64,000 nucleotides of DNA, from the NCBI GenBank assembly GCA_029213065.1, contig JARGPH010000008.1:1-64000 (forward strand), read 5' to 3'. The notes beneath the pieces were generated by a model, which had not been told where the DNA came from, searched no databases, and worked only from the letters and a program-made list of their open reading frames with translations. The translations under genes and the position numbers were made by a program. The stretch is from Verrucomicrobiales bacterium. Lineage in GTDB: Bacteria; Verrucomicrobiota; Verrucomicrobiia; Verrucomicrobiales; DEV007. Below are positions 34,226 through 44,056 of the stretch, piece after piece. The first letter of the stretch is position 1; each line of letters begins with the position of its first letter.

Positions 34226-37200
34226 ATGAAATCGTGTCGCCCACTCATTCTCTATTTGTTAACCGTTGTCTCATTCACTGCTCTTATGCCCGCTTATTCA
34301 GACGAAACTATCGGATTTATTGAAACCTTCGCTCTTGCTGAGGATCGTGCTGCGGCGATTGATGAGCTCGTTCCGGGAACTGAGGACTATTACTATTTTA
34401 AGGCGCTTCTTGCTCAGCAGGAAGGGAAGCACGCCGAGGTTGCCGCTCTACTTGAGCCATGGATCAAGCGTCACGGTCGAACCGTGCGTGTCATCGAGAT
34501 CGAGCATCGCGAAGCGCTTCTCCAGTACACCGACAATCCTCAGCTGACTCTCGCCTACTTGAAAAAGCAGCTCGGGCTCACTTTCAATCATCAGCAGGAG
34601 CGGCTCGACGCGAAGCCTGACTTTCCGACAAAACTCGATCCTGCTTCATTTACCTGGGAAGCCTTTCGCGACGAGGCGATGCGTCGTAATGATTTGAGCC
34701 AAATAACGGATTCCGGGCTCGATCGCCTTATTCGTGAGGAGACACCCCTCAATCCGGCGCAGCGGAGGGAGTTGCTCGGAAGAATTCAGTATGCCGACGC
34801 GGAGAGACTTGTCGGTGTGATCGCTGCTGATTTGCGTACCAAGGAGTCGCGTGGCTTCGGAGAGTTTTCGGTTCATCGTAATCTAACACTGAGCCAACTG
34901 GATGAACTTGTCGGGCTCATTCCCGAGCTCAAAGAGCAGCCGGCCTACGTCGCGACACGTCTCGCCAAAATTCAGCCCGGTGAAGATGAGTCACTTTCCG
35001 ATCCGGCTGCGCGACTCGCACATCTGGATCGCGTCTGGGAATATGTGACGACGCTCTCTCCTTCTTTTGCTGATGTCAGGGCAGCGGTCTTGTATGAACG
35101 GTTGGAGCTGGCCCGTTCACAGGGGAACTATCCGCGGGAGGAGTTTCTTCTCTACCTGTCGCTGCCGCGTCCGATGTCCTACATGCGACAGGATTATGTC
35201 CGGAACCAGCAGCGGCAGGGCATCAGTATTCAGAATCGACCCGATCTTTTGACTCCCGTCGGCCTTGCCGTCCAGGGCAACGATGAGGCGCTCGTCCGCG
35301 ATTACCTTGAGCATTTCTTTGTTGAGGAAGCTCAATACACTTCCTTTTCGAATTTTGTGAAAGAGGATTACCTCAAGCGGGTCTTTGCCGAGACGAAGCT
35401 GCTCAATGGTGTCGGAAATGCTGAGAAATGGTTTTCGATGCTAAGCCCCGGGCAGGTGCAGTCGCTCAAAGAACGAATCGAGATCGCCTTTTCCCCTGAC
35501 AACCTGCAGGAGCACCCTGTTGCGGAGGGAGTTGATCTCACGGCGCGGATCAAAAACGTAAAAGAGCTTCTTGTGAAGGTTTACGAGGTCAACGCTCTGA
35601 ATTTTTACCTTAACGAGAAACGCGAGATCAATACCGATCTCAACCTCGACGGGCTCGTCGCCAATGAAGAGCAGCGCTTTGTCTATGAGCACAGTTCGAT
35701 GCAACGTCATCTTGAGAGTTTCTCCTTCGACTCGATGAAAGGACGACGCGGCGTCTGGGTCGTTGAGTTGATCGGTAACGGAATCAGTTCCCGTGCCCTG
35801 GTCAGGAAAGGAAAACTCCAGTTTCTTTCACGGAGCACTGTCGGGGGCGAATTGATCACCGTGCTCGACGAGTCGAACGAGCCGGTCGAGAACGCTGCGA
35901 TCTGGTTTGGTGGAAAGCGCTACACCGCTCTCGAAAATGGTGATGTCCTTCTGCCGTTCTCCACGCAGGGCCGGGCCCCGGTGGTTCTCGAGGCAAACGG
36001 TCAGGCTTCTTTTGCGACGATCGACCTTCCGCGGGAGCAGTATGAATTTGATGCGGGCTTTTTCCTCGAAATGGAAACCCTGCTTCCGGGACTAAAGAGC
36101 GAAGTCATCGTGCGGCCGTCGCTGACGCTGAATGGTGAACCCGTGTCGCTCGCTGCGGTGGAGAAAGTCAGTATCACGGTGACGACGACCGATCTCGATG
36201 GCGTCAGTTCGAAGAGCGAAAGTCCGGATTTTCCGATTCTGAATGACAGGGAAGCAGTCCATTCCTTCCGCGTTCCCAATCGGTTGCAGAGTGTCAGCGT
36301 TACCCTGAGCGGGGAGATTCCGCCGGTGAGTCGTGGAGGCGATCCGATCAAGGTGACTGCCTCACGGCATTTTCCCGTCGCCGGCGTTGAGCAGCAGGGG
36401 CAGATCTTCGACACGCATCTCACGAAGATCGATGGTGAGTATGTGATTGAAGTGTTAGGGCTCGCAGGAGAGGTGATTAAAGATCAGGCAGTCAATGTGA
36501 AGCTCGTTCACGAGGATGTTGGGCTGACGCGTCATTTCAGTTTGAAAAGTGATGCCTCGGGTCGAGTCGGTCTCGGCGATCTCGATGAAATTGAATCCAT
36601 CGGTGTTGTGGGTGGCGGCATGATGCCGCGGGTTTGGCAATTGGAGGATGGGCGTGATGCAGTGCCTTCAGCGATTCACGCAAAAGCGGGCGAGTCGATT
36701 TTGATTCCAACTGCTTTGAACGGCGAAAAGTTGAGTCGCAGCGAGTTTGCCGTTTTTGAGATTCGAAACGATCAGGTTGTTCGGGACGCCTTCGGCCTCG
36801 CCAAAGCGGTTGGCGGTGGGATCGAGTTGAGTGGTCTCGAGCCCGGCGACTACCGCGCGGTTTTGAAGCGTGAGGGAACCACAGTTCAGATTCGAGTGAC
36901 GGATTCAAACAGCAGCGTTGCGGGATACGAATTGTCCGATCACCGTCATCTTCAGGTGCGGAATCCGAAGCCGCTCATGATTGAATCGGTTGAGAAGGAG
37001 GGCGGAAAGGTTGTCATTTCTCTCGCGAACGCCGGTAAGGACGCGCGAGTTCATCTCGTTGCAACGCGATACGTGCCTGTCTTTGACGCCTTCGAGAGTT
37101 TGAATTTCGGCTACAATTCGTCGCCGTTTGAGATCATTCGGGGCTCGAATGACTCTCAGTATGTCTCGGGTCGTGATATCGGCGAAGAGTATCGCTATAT

Positions 37201-40200
37201 CCTTGAGCGCCGGGGCGAGAAACGTTTCCCCGGAAACATGCTGACCCGGCCCGGTTTGATTCTGAATCCCTGGGAGTTGAATGAAACGAGCACGGACACG
37301 GATGAAGCGAAGAAAGGCGAAGCCTACAGTCGCAGCCGGGAAATGAAGCAGGCCGGTAAGAAGAAGGATTCTGCGGGTGCTCGTATGCCGGCGGGGATGG
37401 CCGATGACGGAATGATTCGAGAGTCGATTGAGCCTTCGCTTCAGTTCCTCGCGAACCAGCCGCTCGTCCTCACCAATCTTATTGTCGGCGAGGATGGAAA
37501 GGTAGCGGTCGATCTCGCGGATCTGAAAGACAGGCAGCATCTCCACGTCGTTGCGGTAAATCCTTTCAATACATCGAGCCGGGATCTCGCACTGTCCGAG
37601 CCGGAAGGCGGAGTCAAAAAGCGCGACATCCGCCTGCAGAAAATTCTGAACCCTGAGAAAGATTTCACCCAGAGGCGAAACGTCACTTTGCTGGAGACGG
37701 GCGACACCCTCGCGATCGACGATCTCCGTTCCTCCGAGTTGGAAACTTATGACACCGTCGCCGGCGTCTACAGCACTTTACTGGGAATCGCGCCGAATGA
37801 CTGGTTTACGGAGTTCGGATTTGTTACGGGGTGGCCGAAGCTGGAGGAAGCGAAAAAGAGGGAACTCTATTCGAAGTATGCCTCGCACGAGTTGAACTTT
37901 TTCCTCTCGAAGAAGGATCCTGATTTTTTCAAAAAAGTGGTCCAACCCTACCTCGGGAACAAGAAGGACAAGACCTTCATGGATCACTATCTCGTTGAAG
38001 CGAATCTGGAGTCCTACCTCGCCCCGTGGAAATTCGGACGTCTCAATATTGTTGAGCGTATCCTCCTCGCCCGCCGCATCGGTGGCGATGAAATCACGCG
38101 GACCGGCAAACACGTGAGGAGTCTTCACGATCTGATTCCACCGAATCCGGGGCAGGATGCTTTTGTGTTTCGTCAGGCCCTCAGAGGAAGGCGTTCGAGC
38201 GGGTTGAATTTGAGCTCGGGAAGAGCAGACGGTGATTCGTTTGCTGATAGTCCAGATAGTGGATTTGGATTCGCCGGAGGAGGCGGCGCGATGCCGGCTC
38301 CGGTAACAGCTACCTTGCGGCCATCGGCCAAGCCTCAAATGCTGGGCGCTATGGTCGCGGAAGCGGAAGTGGCGTCGGATCCGTTCGCGGCTCCCGTCGA
38401 GAGTGATAGGGCCATGGCGAAGAGTTCTCCAATGGCGCGTGGTGCCGTGGCGATGGACGCGCTTCGTGAAGAAGCTGTCTCCGAAGCCCTCTACCGCCGT
38501 CTCGAATCGACGAAGGAATGGGCTGAGAACAATTACTATCATTTACCCATCGAGCAGCAGCTCGCAGACCTCGTGACCGTGAATGGTTTCTGGAAAGACT
38601 TCGCGAGCTGGGATGGCAAAGGAGGCTTCTACTCCCGTGAGTTTCCCGCAGCGACGGGGAGCTTCACCGAGATGATGTTTGCCCTCAGTGTTCTCGATCT
38701 CCCTTTCAGTGCCGAGGAACACGACTTCACCGTCGAGGAAAATGCGCTCAAGCTCACCGCGAAATCACCACTGGTAGTATTTCACGAGGAAGTGAAAGAA
38801 GCGGCACGCGCGGAGGAGGGCACTCCGATTCTGGTGAGCCAGAATTACTTCCGCTCGGATGATCGGCACCAATACGTCGATGGCCAGCAGGTTGATAAGT
38901 TTGTCACTGAAGAGTTTCTTCGTGGCGTCGTTTACGGAAGTCAGATTGTGGTGACCAACCCGACTTCTTCCACGCACCGCCTTGATCTCCTCGTTCAGAT
39001 CCCCGAGGGGGCGGTTCCCGTTTCGGGAAGCGATTACACCAAGTCGGAGTCCGTCCAGTTGAACTCGTTTTCAACCCAGCGAATCGAAGTGTCATTCTAC
39101 TTTCCGAAGACTTCGGGTGAGGCGGCTTTCCCCGTTTATCCCGTTCGCGTTTCGAAGAATGAAGAGGTCATCGCGGCAGGGGATGCAATCGAGTTTCGTG
39201 TCGTCGACCAACTGAGCAAAGTTGACGAAGCCTCGTGGGAATACCTCTCACAGTATGGAACGCCGAAGCAGGTTCTCGACTATCTGGAAAACAACAACCT
39301 CGAGCGCATCGATCTCGGCAAGATCGCCTGGCGGGTTCGTGAGGACGTCGATTTCGCCAAAGCGGCCGTCAAGGTCATTAGCGAGCATCACGCCTACAAC
39401 GACACTCTCTGGAGCTACGGGATTCACCACAACCTTCCCGGCGTTGCCGGGGAATATCTCAAGCACAACGAGGGATTTCTCAGTCAAAGTGGGTTGTGGA
39501 TCGAGAGCGAACTTATCTCGGTGGAGCCGGTTGAGCGCCACTGGTATCAGCATCTCGAATACTCGCCACTCGTGAACGCTAGGCGCCATCAACTCGGCCG
39601 CGAGCGCAAGGTGCTCAATGATCGATTCCGCGAGCAGTATGGTGAATTCCTTGAAGTCGCGAGTTACAAAACGAAACTCACGGATGAAGACGCCCTTGCC
39701 GTGTCAGCCTATCTATTCCTTCAGGATCGCATCGGCGAAGGTCTCACCTGGTTGAAGAAGGTGAACCCTGACAATCTCACGACGACGCTTCAGTTTAACT
39801 ATCTCAAAGCCTACGCGGCGATGTATGAGAACGAAGTCGGAACCGCGAAGGCAATCGCCGCAAACTACCTCGACTATCCAGTCGAGCGTTGGCGTTCGAA
39901 GTTCGCGGAGATCGATTCTCATGTGAAGGAAATCGAAGGCGCTGCGAAGGCAGATGGCAGAGGCGACACCCGCGAAGAACAGATCGAGAAGCTTTCCGCG
40001 TCCGATCCGATGATCAACCTCACTGCGAACGGCCGGGAAGCCAAACTCGTCTATCGCGCCGTCGACGAGGTCGTTGTGAATTACTACGAGATGGATCTCG
40101 AGTTTCTCTTTTCAAGCAAGCCGTTTGTTTCGGGCGGGAGCAGTCAGTTCAGTGTTATCAAGCCCAACGCGAGCGAGCGGAGAGCGCTGCCAAAAGACGG

Positions 40201-40579
40201 CGATACGATCGTCCTGACATTGCCTGAAGTTTTCGAGAGCAAGAACGTCCTCGTCGAGGTTGTCGCTGCCGGTCGGACCGAATCAGTCGCGATCTATTCA
40301 AATCAGCTCAAGGTCCAGATTTCGGAGAATTACGGGCGCATCGACGTCGCCAACGGCGAGACCGGTGAAGCGCTCAGTGCCGTTTACGTGAAGGTCTACG
40401 CGAAGATGAAGAACGGGGAAGTCCGCTTCTTCAAAGACGGCTACACCGATCTTCGCGGACGACTCGATTACACGAGCCTGAGCACCAACGAAATCGATGA
40501 GGTCGAGAAATTGAGTCTTCTCGTCATGAGCGACAAACACGGCTCTCTCGTAAGAGAAGTGAAGCCGCCGCAGCGCTAA
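34226..40579 (+). CDS. Giant secreted protein with macroglobulin-like beta domains
   Basis: The 2117-residue protein begins with a signal peptide (RPLILYLLTVVSFTALMPAY). Residues 30-450 are helical, TPR-like. Residues 480-930 hold several beta-sandwich-like units, such as RGVWVVELIGNGISSRALVR and GGELITVLDESNEPVENAAI, reminiscent of macroglobulin or carboxypeptidase-regulatory repeats. A Gly/Ala/Met-rich linker lies near residues 1320-1410. More helical and beta parts follow, and the chain ends in a domain with FFKDGYTDLRGRLDY. I saw no CxEQ thioester motif and almost no cysteine. It resembles large verrucomicrobial proteins of unknown role. It is a single gene, divergent from the dehydrogenase. 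Confidence 0.75.
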   Translation: MKSCRPLILYLLTVVSFTALMPAYSDETIGFIETFALAEDRAAAIDELVPGTEDYYYFKALLAQQEGKHAEVAALLEPWIKRHGRTVRVIEIEHREALLQYTDNPQLTLAYLKKQLGLTFNHQQERLDAKPDFPTKLDPASFTWEAFRDEAMRRNDLSQITDSGLDRLIREETPLNPAQRRELLGRIQYADAERLVGVIAADLRTKESRGFGEFSVHRNLTLSQLDELVGLIPELKEQPAYVATRLAKIQPGEDESLSDPAARLAHLDRVWEYVTTLSPSFADVRAAVLYERLELARSQGNYPREEFLLYLSLPRPMSYMRQDYVRNQQRQGISIQNRPDLLTPVGLAVQGNDEALVRDYLEHFFVEEAQYTSFSNFVKEDYLKRVFAETKLLNGVGNAEKWFSMLSPGQVQSLKERIEIAFSPDNLQEHPVAEGVDLTARIKNVKELLVKVYEVNALNFYLNEKREINTDLNLDGLVANEEQRFVYEHSSMQRHLESFSFDSMKGRRGVWVVELIGNGISSRALVRKGKLQFLSRSTVGGELITVLDESNEPVENAAIWFGGKRYTALENGDVLLPFSTQGRAPVVLEANGQASFATIDLPREQYEFDAGFFLEMETLLPGLKSEVIVRPSLTLNGEPVSLAAVEKVSITVTTTDLDGVSSKSESPDFPILNDREAVHSFRVPNRLQSVSVTLSGEIPPVSRGGDPIKVTASRHFPVAGVEQQGQIFDTHLTKIDGEYVIEVLGLAGEVIKDQAVNVKLVHEDVGLTRHFSLKSDASGRVGLGDLDEIESIGVVGGGMMPRVWQLEDGRDAVPSAIHAKAGESILIPTALNGEKLSRSEFAVFEIRNDQVVRDAFGLAKAVGGGIELSGLEPGDYRAVLKREGTTVQIRVTDSNSSVAGYELSDHRHLQVRNPKPLMIESVEKEGGKVVISLANAGKDARVHLVATRYVPVFDAFESLNFGYNSSPFEIIRGSNDSQYVSGRDIGEEYRYILERRGEKRFPGNMLTRPGLILNPWELNETSTDTDEAKKGEAYSRSREMKQAGKKKDSAGARMPAGMADDGMIRESIEPSLQFLANQPLVLTNLIVGEDGKVAVDLADLKDRQHLHVVAVNPFNTSSRDLALSEPEGGVKKRDIRLQKILNPEKDFTQRRNVTLLETGDTLAIDDLRSSELETYDTVAGVYSTLLGIAPNDWFTEFGFVTGWPKLEEAKKRELYSKYASHELNFFLSKKDPDFFKKVVQPYLGNKKDKTFMDHYLVEANLESYLAPWKFGRLNIVERILLARRIGGDEITRTGKHVRSLHDLIPPNPGQDAFVFRQALRGRRSSGLNLSSGRADGDSFADSPDSGFGFAGGGGAMPAPVTATLRPSAKPQMLGAMVAEAEVASDPFAAPVESDRAMAKSSPMARGAVAMDALREEAVSEALYRRLESTKEWAENNYYHLPIEQQLADLVTVNGFWKDFASWDGKGGFYSREFPAATGSFTEMMFALSVLDLPFSAEEHDFTVEENALKLTAKSPLVVFHEEVKEAARAEEGTPILVSQNYFRSDDRHQYVDGQQVDKFVTEEFLRGVVYGSQIVVTNPTSSTHRLDLLVQIPEGAVPVSGSDYTKSESVQLNSFSTQRIEVSFYFPKTSGEAAFPVYPVRVSKNEEVIAAGDAIEFRVVDQLSKVDEASWEYLSQYGTPKQVLDYLENNNLERIDLGKIAWRVREDVDFAKAAVKVISEHHAYNDTLWSYGIHHNLPGVAGEYLKHNEGFLSQSGLWIESELISVEPVERHWYQHLEYSPLVNARRHQLGRERKVLNDRFREQYGEFLEVASYKTKLTDEDALAVSAYLFLQDRIGEGLTWLKKVNPDNLTTTLQFNYLKAYAAMYENEVGTAKAIAANYLDYPVERWRSKFAEIDSHVKEIEGAAKADGRGDTREEQIEKLSASDPMINLTANGREAKLVYRAVDEVVVNYYEMDLEFLFSSKPFVSGGSSQFSVIKPNASERRALPKDGDTIVLTLPEVFESKNVLVEVVAAGRTESVAIYSNQLKVQISENYGRIDVANGETGEALSAVYVKVYAKMKNGEVRFFKDGYTDLRGRLDYTSLSTNEIDEVEKLSLLVMSDKHGSLVREVKPPQR

Positions 40580-40591
40580 AAGGTGAGACTA

Positions 40592-40622
40592 AACAGGGTT
40601 GAGTCGATGGCTTAACCCTGTT
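40592..40622 (+). repeat. AACAGGGTT hairpin with conserved loop, copy 2
   Basis: AACAGGGTT and AACCCTGTT form a perfect 9-bp stem around a 13-base loop that contains TCGATGGC. GGGTTTTG follows. It lies 12 bases after the giant gene and may end its transcript. The copy at 18903-18933 shares stem and loop, which is unusual for independent terminators. Confidence 0.65.
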
Positions 40623-40717
40623 GGGTTTTGCTGTCGCGGCATTCGTGCCGACATAAGGGCGCCGTTTTCGGAGGATTCGAATTTACTTTTTCCTGCCGAT
40701 GCTTTCTTCTTCAAGGT

Positions 40718-41557
40718 ATGATCATCGATTCGCACCATCATTTTTGGGATTACGATTCAGCGGATTATGGCTGGATCGGGGAGGGAATGGAAGTGCTGAA
40801 AAAGGACTTTGGTCCTGAGGCGCTTGGAGCGGAGATAGCCGCGGCGGGAGTTGACGGGGTGATCTCAGTCCAGGCGAGGACGGATGAGAAAGAGAACGCT
40901 TACCTCCTTGAGCACGCGAGGGACAATGACTTCATCAAGGGCGTTGTCGGGTGGGTTGATTTGACGGCTGAAAATGCCTGGGAGCGCATCGGGAAGTTTG
41001 CGGAGTCGGAGAAGGCCGTCGGGATTCGCGAGGTGCTTCAGGGGAATGAGGATCGCCGATTCTGTTTGCGTGAGGATTTTAACCGTGGCATCGCCGCTCT
41101 TCACGATTTTGGACTGACTTATGACATTTTGATTCTCGCTGATCAGATTACGGCAGCGACTGAGATGGTGGACAGAAATCCCTCACAGCGTTTTGTCCTC
41201 GATCATATTGCGAAGCCGAAGATCAGTGCCACGGGCGTCGATGCTGAGTGGGAGCGTGCCATTCGGGAATTGGCGAAGCGCGAGCAGGTCGCCTGCAAGG
41301 TCAGTGGTATGGTGACCGAAGTGGCCGTCGGTGAAACGACCTCGCCTGAATTGATGCGGCCCTGGTTCGATGTCGTCCTCGATGCCTTCGGAGCGGAGCG
41401 GCTTATGTTCGGAAGCGACTGGCCGGTTTCGTTGCTGCGAACGACTTACGGTGAGTGGGCCGATTGCGTGAGACTCTGGACTGCCGAACTTTCGCCGGAT
41501 GAGCAGGCCGCGATTTGGGGAGGGACTGCGATGCAGTTTTACGCGATTCCCGTATAG
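40718..41557 (+). CDS. Amidohydrolase family 2 (lactonase-like) enzyme
   Basis: The 279-residue protein starts with the metal motif IDSHHHFWDYDSADYGWI, typical of the amidohydrolase-2 branch that includes L-fuconolactone hydrolase and 2-pyrone-4,6-dicarboxylate lactonase. Later marks are FVLDHIAKPKI and LMFGSDWPVSL, the latter with the active-site Asp. I chose the ATG at 40718. The frame from 40628 adds 30 cysteine-rich residues without family match. The enzyme is cytoplasmic and probably opens a sugar lactone. It is a single gene. Confidence 0.85.
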   Translation: MIIDSHHHFWDYDSADYGWIGEGMEVLKKDFGPEALGAEIAAAGVDGVISVQARTDEKENAYLLEHARDNDFIKGVVGWVDLTAENAWERIGKFAESEKAVGIREVLQGNEDRRFCLREDFNRGIAALHDFGLTYDILILADQITAATEMVDRNPSQRFVLDHIAKPKISATGVDAEWERAIRELAKREQVACKVSGMVTEVAVGETTSPELMRPWFDVVLDAFGAERLMFGSDWPVSLLRTTYGEWADCVRLWTAELSPDEQAAIWGGTAMQFYAIPV

Positions 41558-41591
41558 TGGTCGTTCAAGACCGGACCGGTGATAGCGATTT

Positions 41592-41791
41592 GGGCTGAAA
41601 GCCCTACCGCGCAAAGGCCAGCCTCTTCAGGGCTGGCAATCGATGTGATAGGTTGATTTCGGCCTGAAAGGTCGATCGCGAATGTTGGGAGAGGGCAAAT
41701 TTTGCGGGCGACCTTTCAGGGCGCGAACACAGTCTTTGATCTCAACCGGGGCTGAAGCCCCGGCCTTTGTGCGGGTGGACTTTCAGTCCAC
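41592..41791. repeat. Cluster of palindromes with CTGAAAG/CTTTCAG cores
   Basis: Within 200 bases there are five dyads. They are GGGCTGAAAGCCC (41592-41604), GCCAGCC with GGCTGGC (41617-41637), GGCCTGAAAGGTCG at 41661 facing CGACCTTTCAGGGC at 41709, CCGGGGCTGAAGCCCCGG (41746-41763), and GTGGACTTTCAGTCCAC (41775-41791). Almost all share a CTGAA core. A related palindrome is at 2462-2478. The whole gap 41558-41916 has no credible gene. Confidence 0.75.
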
Positions 41792-41916
41792 TTCTCGATC
41801 CGAAAGGTATTGGGTTTATGTGCCTGGCAAACAGGGGTGCCTGCCGCAGATCGCCTGGCGCAGGGTCGCCTGCCGCAAGTGTGTTTGCCTCACCTCGCTC
41901 AATCGGTCGGCAACCG

Positions 41917-43287
41917 TTAATTGTCCTCCGTAAGAAACCCCGTCAGCATCGTTGTGAGGACTTCGATGCCCCAGTGGAATCCCTCAATCGGGATGCGTTC
42001 GTTGTGGCCGTGAAAGAGTGACGCGAAGTCGAGGTCTTCCGGCATCTTGAGCGGGTAAAATCCGTAGCAGGTTGCGCCGAGGGTTGCGTAGTTTTTGCTG
42101 TCGGTGAATCCCTGAATGATAGAGGGGACGACGTGGGATCCGGGGTCGGCTGATTCGAGTGATGCTTCGATCGCCTCGAATAGAGGCGTGTTAGACGGAA
42201 AGGAAACCGGCGGGGACGTCTCGAGCACCTCGAGGGTGTAATCGCAACGCGGCACCTCGTCGAGGACGGCCTGCAATTCTCGAATGAGATCTTCTGCGGT
42301 TTGTCCCGGGGCGAGGCGGCCATCGATATCGGCAGAGGCTTCGCCGGGGATGACGTTGATGGCTTCCCCGGCACTGAGGCGTGTCGGGTTGGCTGTGTTT
42401 CTGAGGACGGCTTCGAGCGAGGCGCGGCGGGATTTATCCGTCACGAGAAGTTTCAACAGGGTCGGCCCGAGTTGCGGATTCAAAAAGAGCGAGGCTACCT
42501 TTTGGGCGATGGCTCCTTCCGGGGCGGCGAACCCCTCGATGAATCGAGCGGCCTCCCTACCGGGGTGCCAGGGGAGGCGAGCTTCGTCGATTGCCTGAAC
42601 GGCACGGGCGAGAGTGGCTGCGGCGTTGTTTTGTCCGGGGAGGGAGCTGTGGCCCGGAGTGCCCTTCACGGTGAGCCGGAGCCAGGCGACGCCCTTCTCC
42701 GCAACCTGGACGGGATAGAAGCGGCGCCCTTTGCGGTGGACTGTGAAGCCTCCGACCTCGTTGATGACGTATTCGGGATCGTTACCGAGGAGATCGGGAC
42801 GGTTTTCGACGAGCCATTTCGAGCCGAACTTGGTTCCGGCTTCCTCGTCGCAGACAGCGACAAAGATGACATCGCGGTTGAGAGATTCTTTCTTCGCGGT
42901 GAGCGTTTCGAAGGTGACGGCAGCCATCGCCGCAAAGCCCTTCATGTCGATCGCTCCGCGTCCCCAGATGCAGGTGCCGTCGTCGTGGGCGGAAAAGGGC
43001 GGGTGGGTCCACTGACTTTCGTCGGCGGGGACGACGTCGAGGTGGCAGCTCAGAATGAGGGGGCGATGTTTCCGGTTCTCCGGGGGCGCCTCGATCCTCG
43101 CGACGAGATTGACTTGTTCCGGCGTTTCCCCGACGAGAGTCGAGGAGATCCCTTTGCCTTCAAATCGCTCCCGGAGGAGTTCCATCGCCGGGGCGACATT
43201 GCCCGGCGGGTTGGAGGTGTTTATCCGCAGGAGCGCCTTGAGCAGCTCAGTCGCTGAGTCGCGCTGTTCTGAGCTGATAAGAGACAT
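41917..43287 (-). CDS. M20-family metallopeptidase
   Basis: The 456-residue protein shows the M20 dizinc site in order: LSCHLDVVPADES (His, Asp), WGRGAIDMKG (bridging Asp), VCDEEAG (catalytic Glu and zinc Glu) and FHGHNERIPIE (last His). Between them lies the dimerisation domain. Size and motifs fit the carboxypeptidase/aminoacylase branch (PM20D1-like, ArgE/DapE relatives). The substrate cannot be told. No signal peptide is visible. It is followed on the plus-coordinate side by the LolA-like gene on the same strand, 25 bases upstream. Confidence 0.88.
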   Translation of the reverse strand: MSLISSEQRDSATELLKALLRINTSNPPGNVAPAMELLRERFEGKGISSTLVGETPEQVNLVARIEAPPENRKHRPLILSCHLDVVPADESQWTHPPFSAHDDGTCIWGRGAIDMKGFAAMAAVTFETLTAKKESLNRDVIFVAVCDEEAGTKFGSKWLVENRPDLLGNDPEYVINEVGGFTVHRKGRRFYPVQVAEKGVAWLRLTVKGTPGHSSLPGQNNAAATLARAVQAIDEARLPWHPGREAARFIEGFAAPEGAIAQKVASLFLNPQLGPTLLKLLVTDKSRRASLEAVLRNTANPTRLSAGEAINVIPGEASADIDGRLAPGQTAEDLIRELQAVLDEVPRCDYTLEVLETSPPVSFPSNTPLFEAIEASLESADPGSHVVPSIIQGFTDSKNYATLGATCYGFYPLKMPEDLDFASLFHGHNERIPIEGFHWGIEVLTTMLTGFLTEDN

Positions 43288-43312
43288 TCGTGAAAGGTGC
43301 GGCAGGAAACGA

Positions 43313-44038
43313 CTACCTTTTCGGTCCGACGTCTTTGCGTCCGCCGAGCGCTTCGCGTGTGAACATCTTCGCGGGAAAGCTGGAGATCTTCACGTTGCTG
43401 AAGGCGATGTTGATCGTCTTGCTGGAGTCGCGGATCTGCATCTTGGAAAGGAAGGGGCGACCGTTGGCCTTGTTGTTATACTCCATTGTCGAGGTGCGCA
43501 GGAGCGTGTCGGACTTGGTGTAAAACTCAGCTTTCTTACCGAGGTTTCCGTTCGTGGTCACCCAGTATTTGATCTTCGCGTAGGTGTCTCCGAGAGAGTT
43601 CGCTTTCATCGTGTAGACGGTGGCGGGCTCGCCGTTGACTTCACCGCTTTCTGATCCGACGACCTTGTAACCGTCGACGTAGCTGGTTGAGGCGATGTCA
43701 CCGATCGCGGCATCGCCGGAGAGACGCTGACGTTTCGAAACCGAGACGGGGCGGCTGTTGCCCGGCTTCCAGAACCACATGTCGCCGTCTGATTCCGCGA
43801 GATACTTGCGTCCGGTTGCGTCGGCGGGCTCGATCACTTCGGCGACGATTTTACCGCCCTGAGAAGTGGCGATGAATTTCGCGCTTTTGTTGCCGGTGAC
43901 GCTGACGGTCCACTGAACGCCGGTGTTTCCGGTCATGATGCCACGAGCCTGTTCGGCTTGCAAAAGGGCGGCGTCCTGGGCGTGTAGGCTTGTGAGGCTG
44001 AGAGCTCCGATGAGGAGAGCGAAGAATGAGTTTTTCAT
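43313..44038 (-). CDS. LolA-like outer-membrane lipoprotein-sorting protein
   Basis: The 241-residue protein has a signal peptide (FFALLIGALSLTSLHA) and a LolA-like half-barrel pattern: VQWTVSVTGNKSAKFIATSQ, KYLAESDGDMWFWKPGNSRP and LLRTSTMEYNNKANGRPF. This branch, annotated as outer membrane lipoprotein-sorting protein, often sits next to FtsX-type permeases, as here: the permease gene ends 18 bases upstream. It probably binds a lipid or lipoprotein in the periplasm delivered by that permease. Confidence 0.8.
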   Translation of the reverse strand: MKNSFFALLIGALSLTSLHAQDAALLQAEQARGIMTGNTGVQWTVSVTGNKSAKFIATSQGGKIVAEVIEPADATGRKYLAESDGDMWFWKPGNSRPVSVSKRQRLSGDAAIGDIASTSYVDGYKVVGSESGEVNGEPATVYTMKANSLGDTYAKIKYWVTTNGNLGKKAEFYTKSDTLLRTSTMEYNNKANGRPFLSKMQIRDSSKTINIAFSNVKISSFPAKMFTREALGGRKDVGPKR

Positions 44039-44056
44039 GGGAATGTGAGTGGTGGG

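Noticed and set aside
34226-40579. True alpha-2-macroglobulin
   Set aside because: There is no CxEQ thioester motif and the domain order does not follow bacterial alpha-2-macroglobulins clearly. Only the local beta units look similar.
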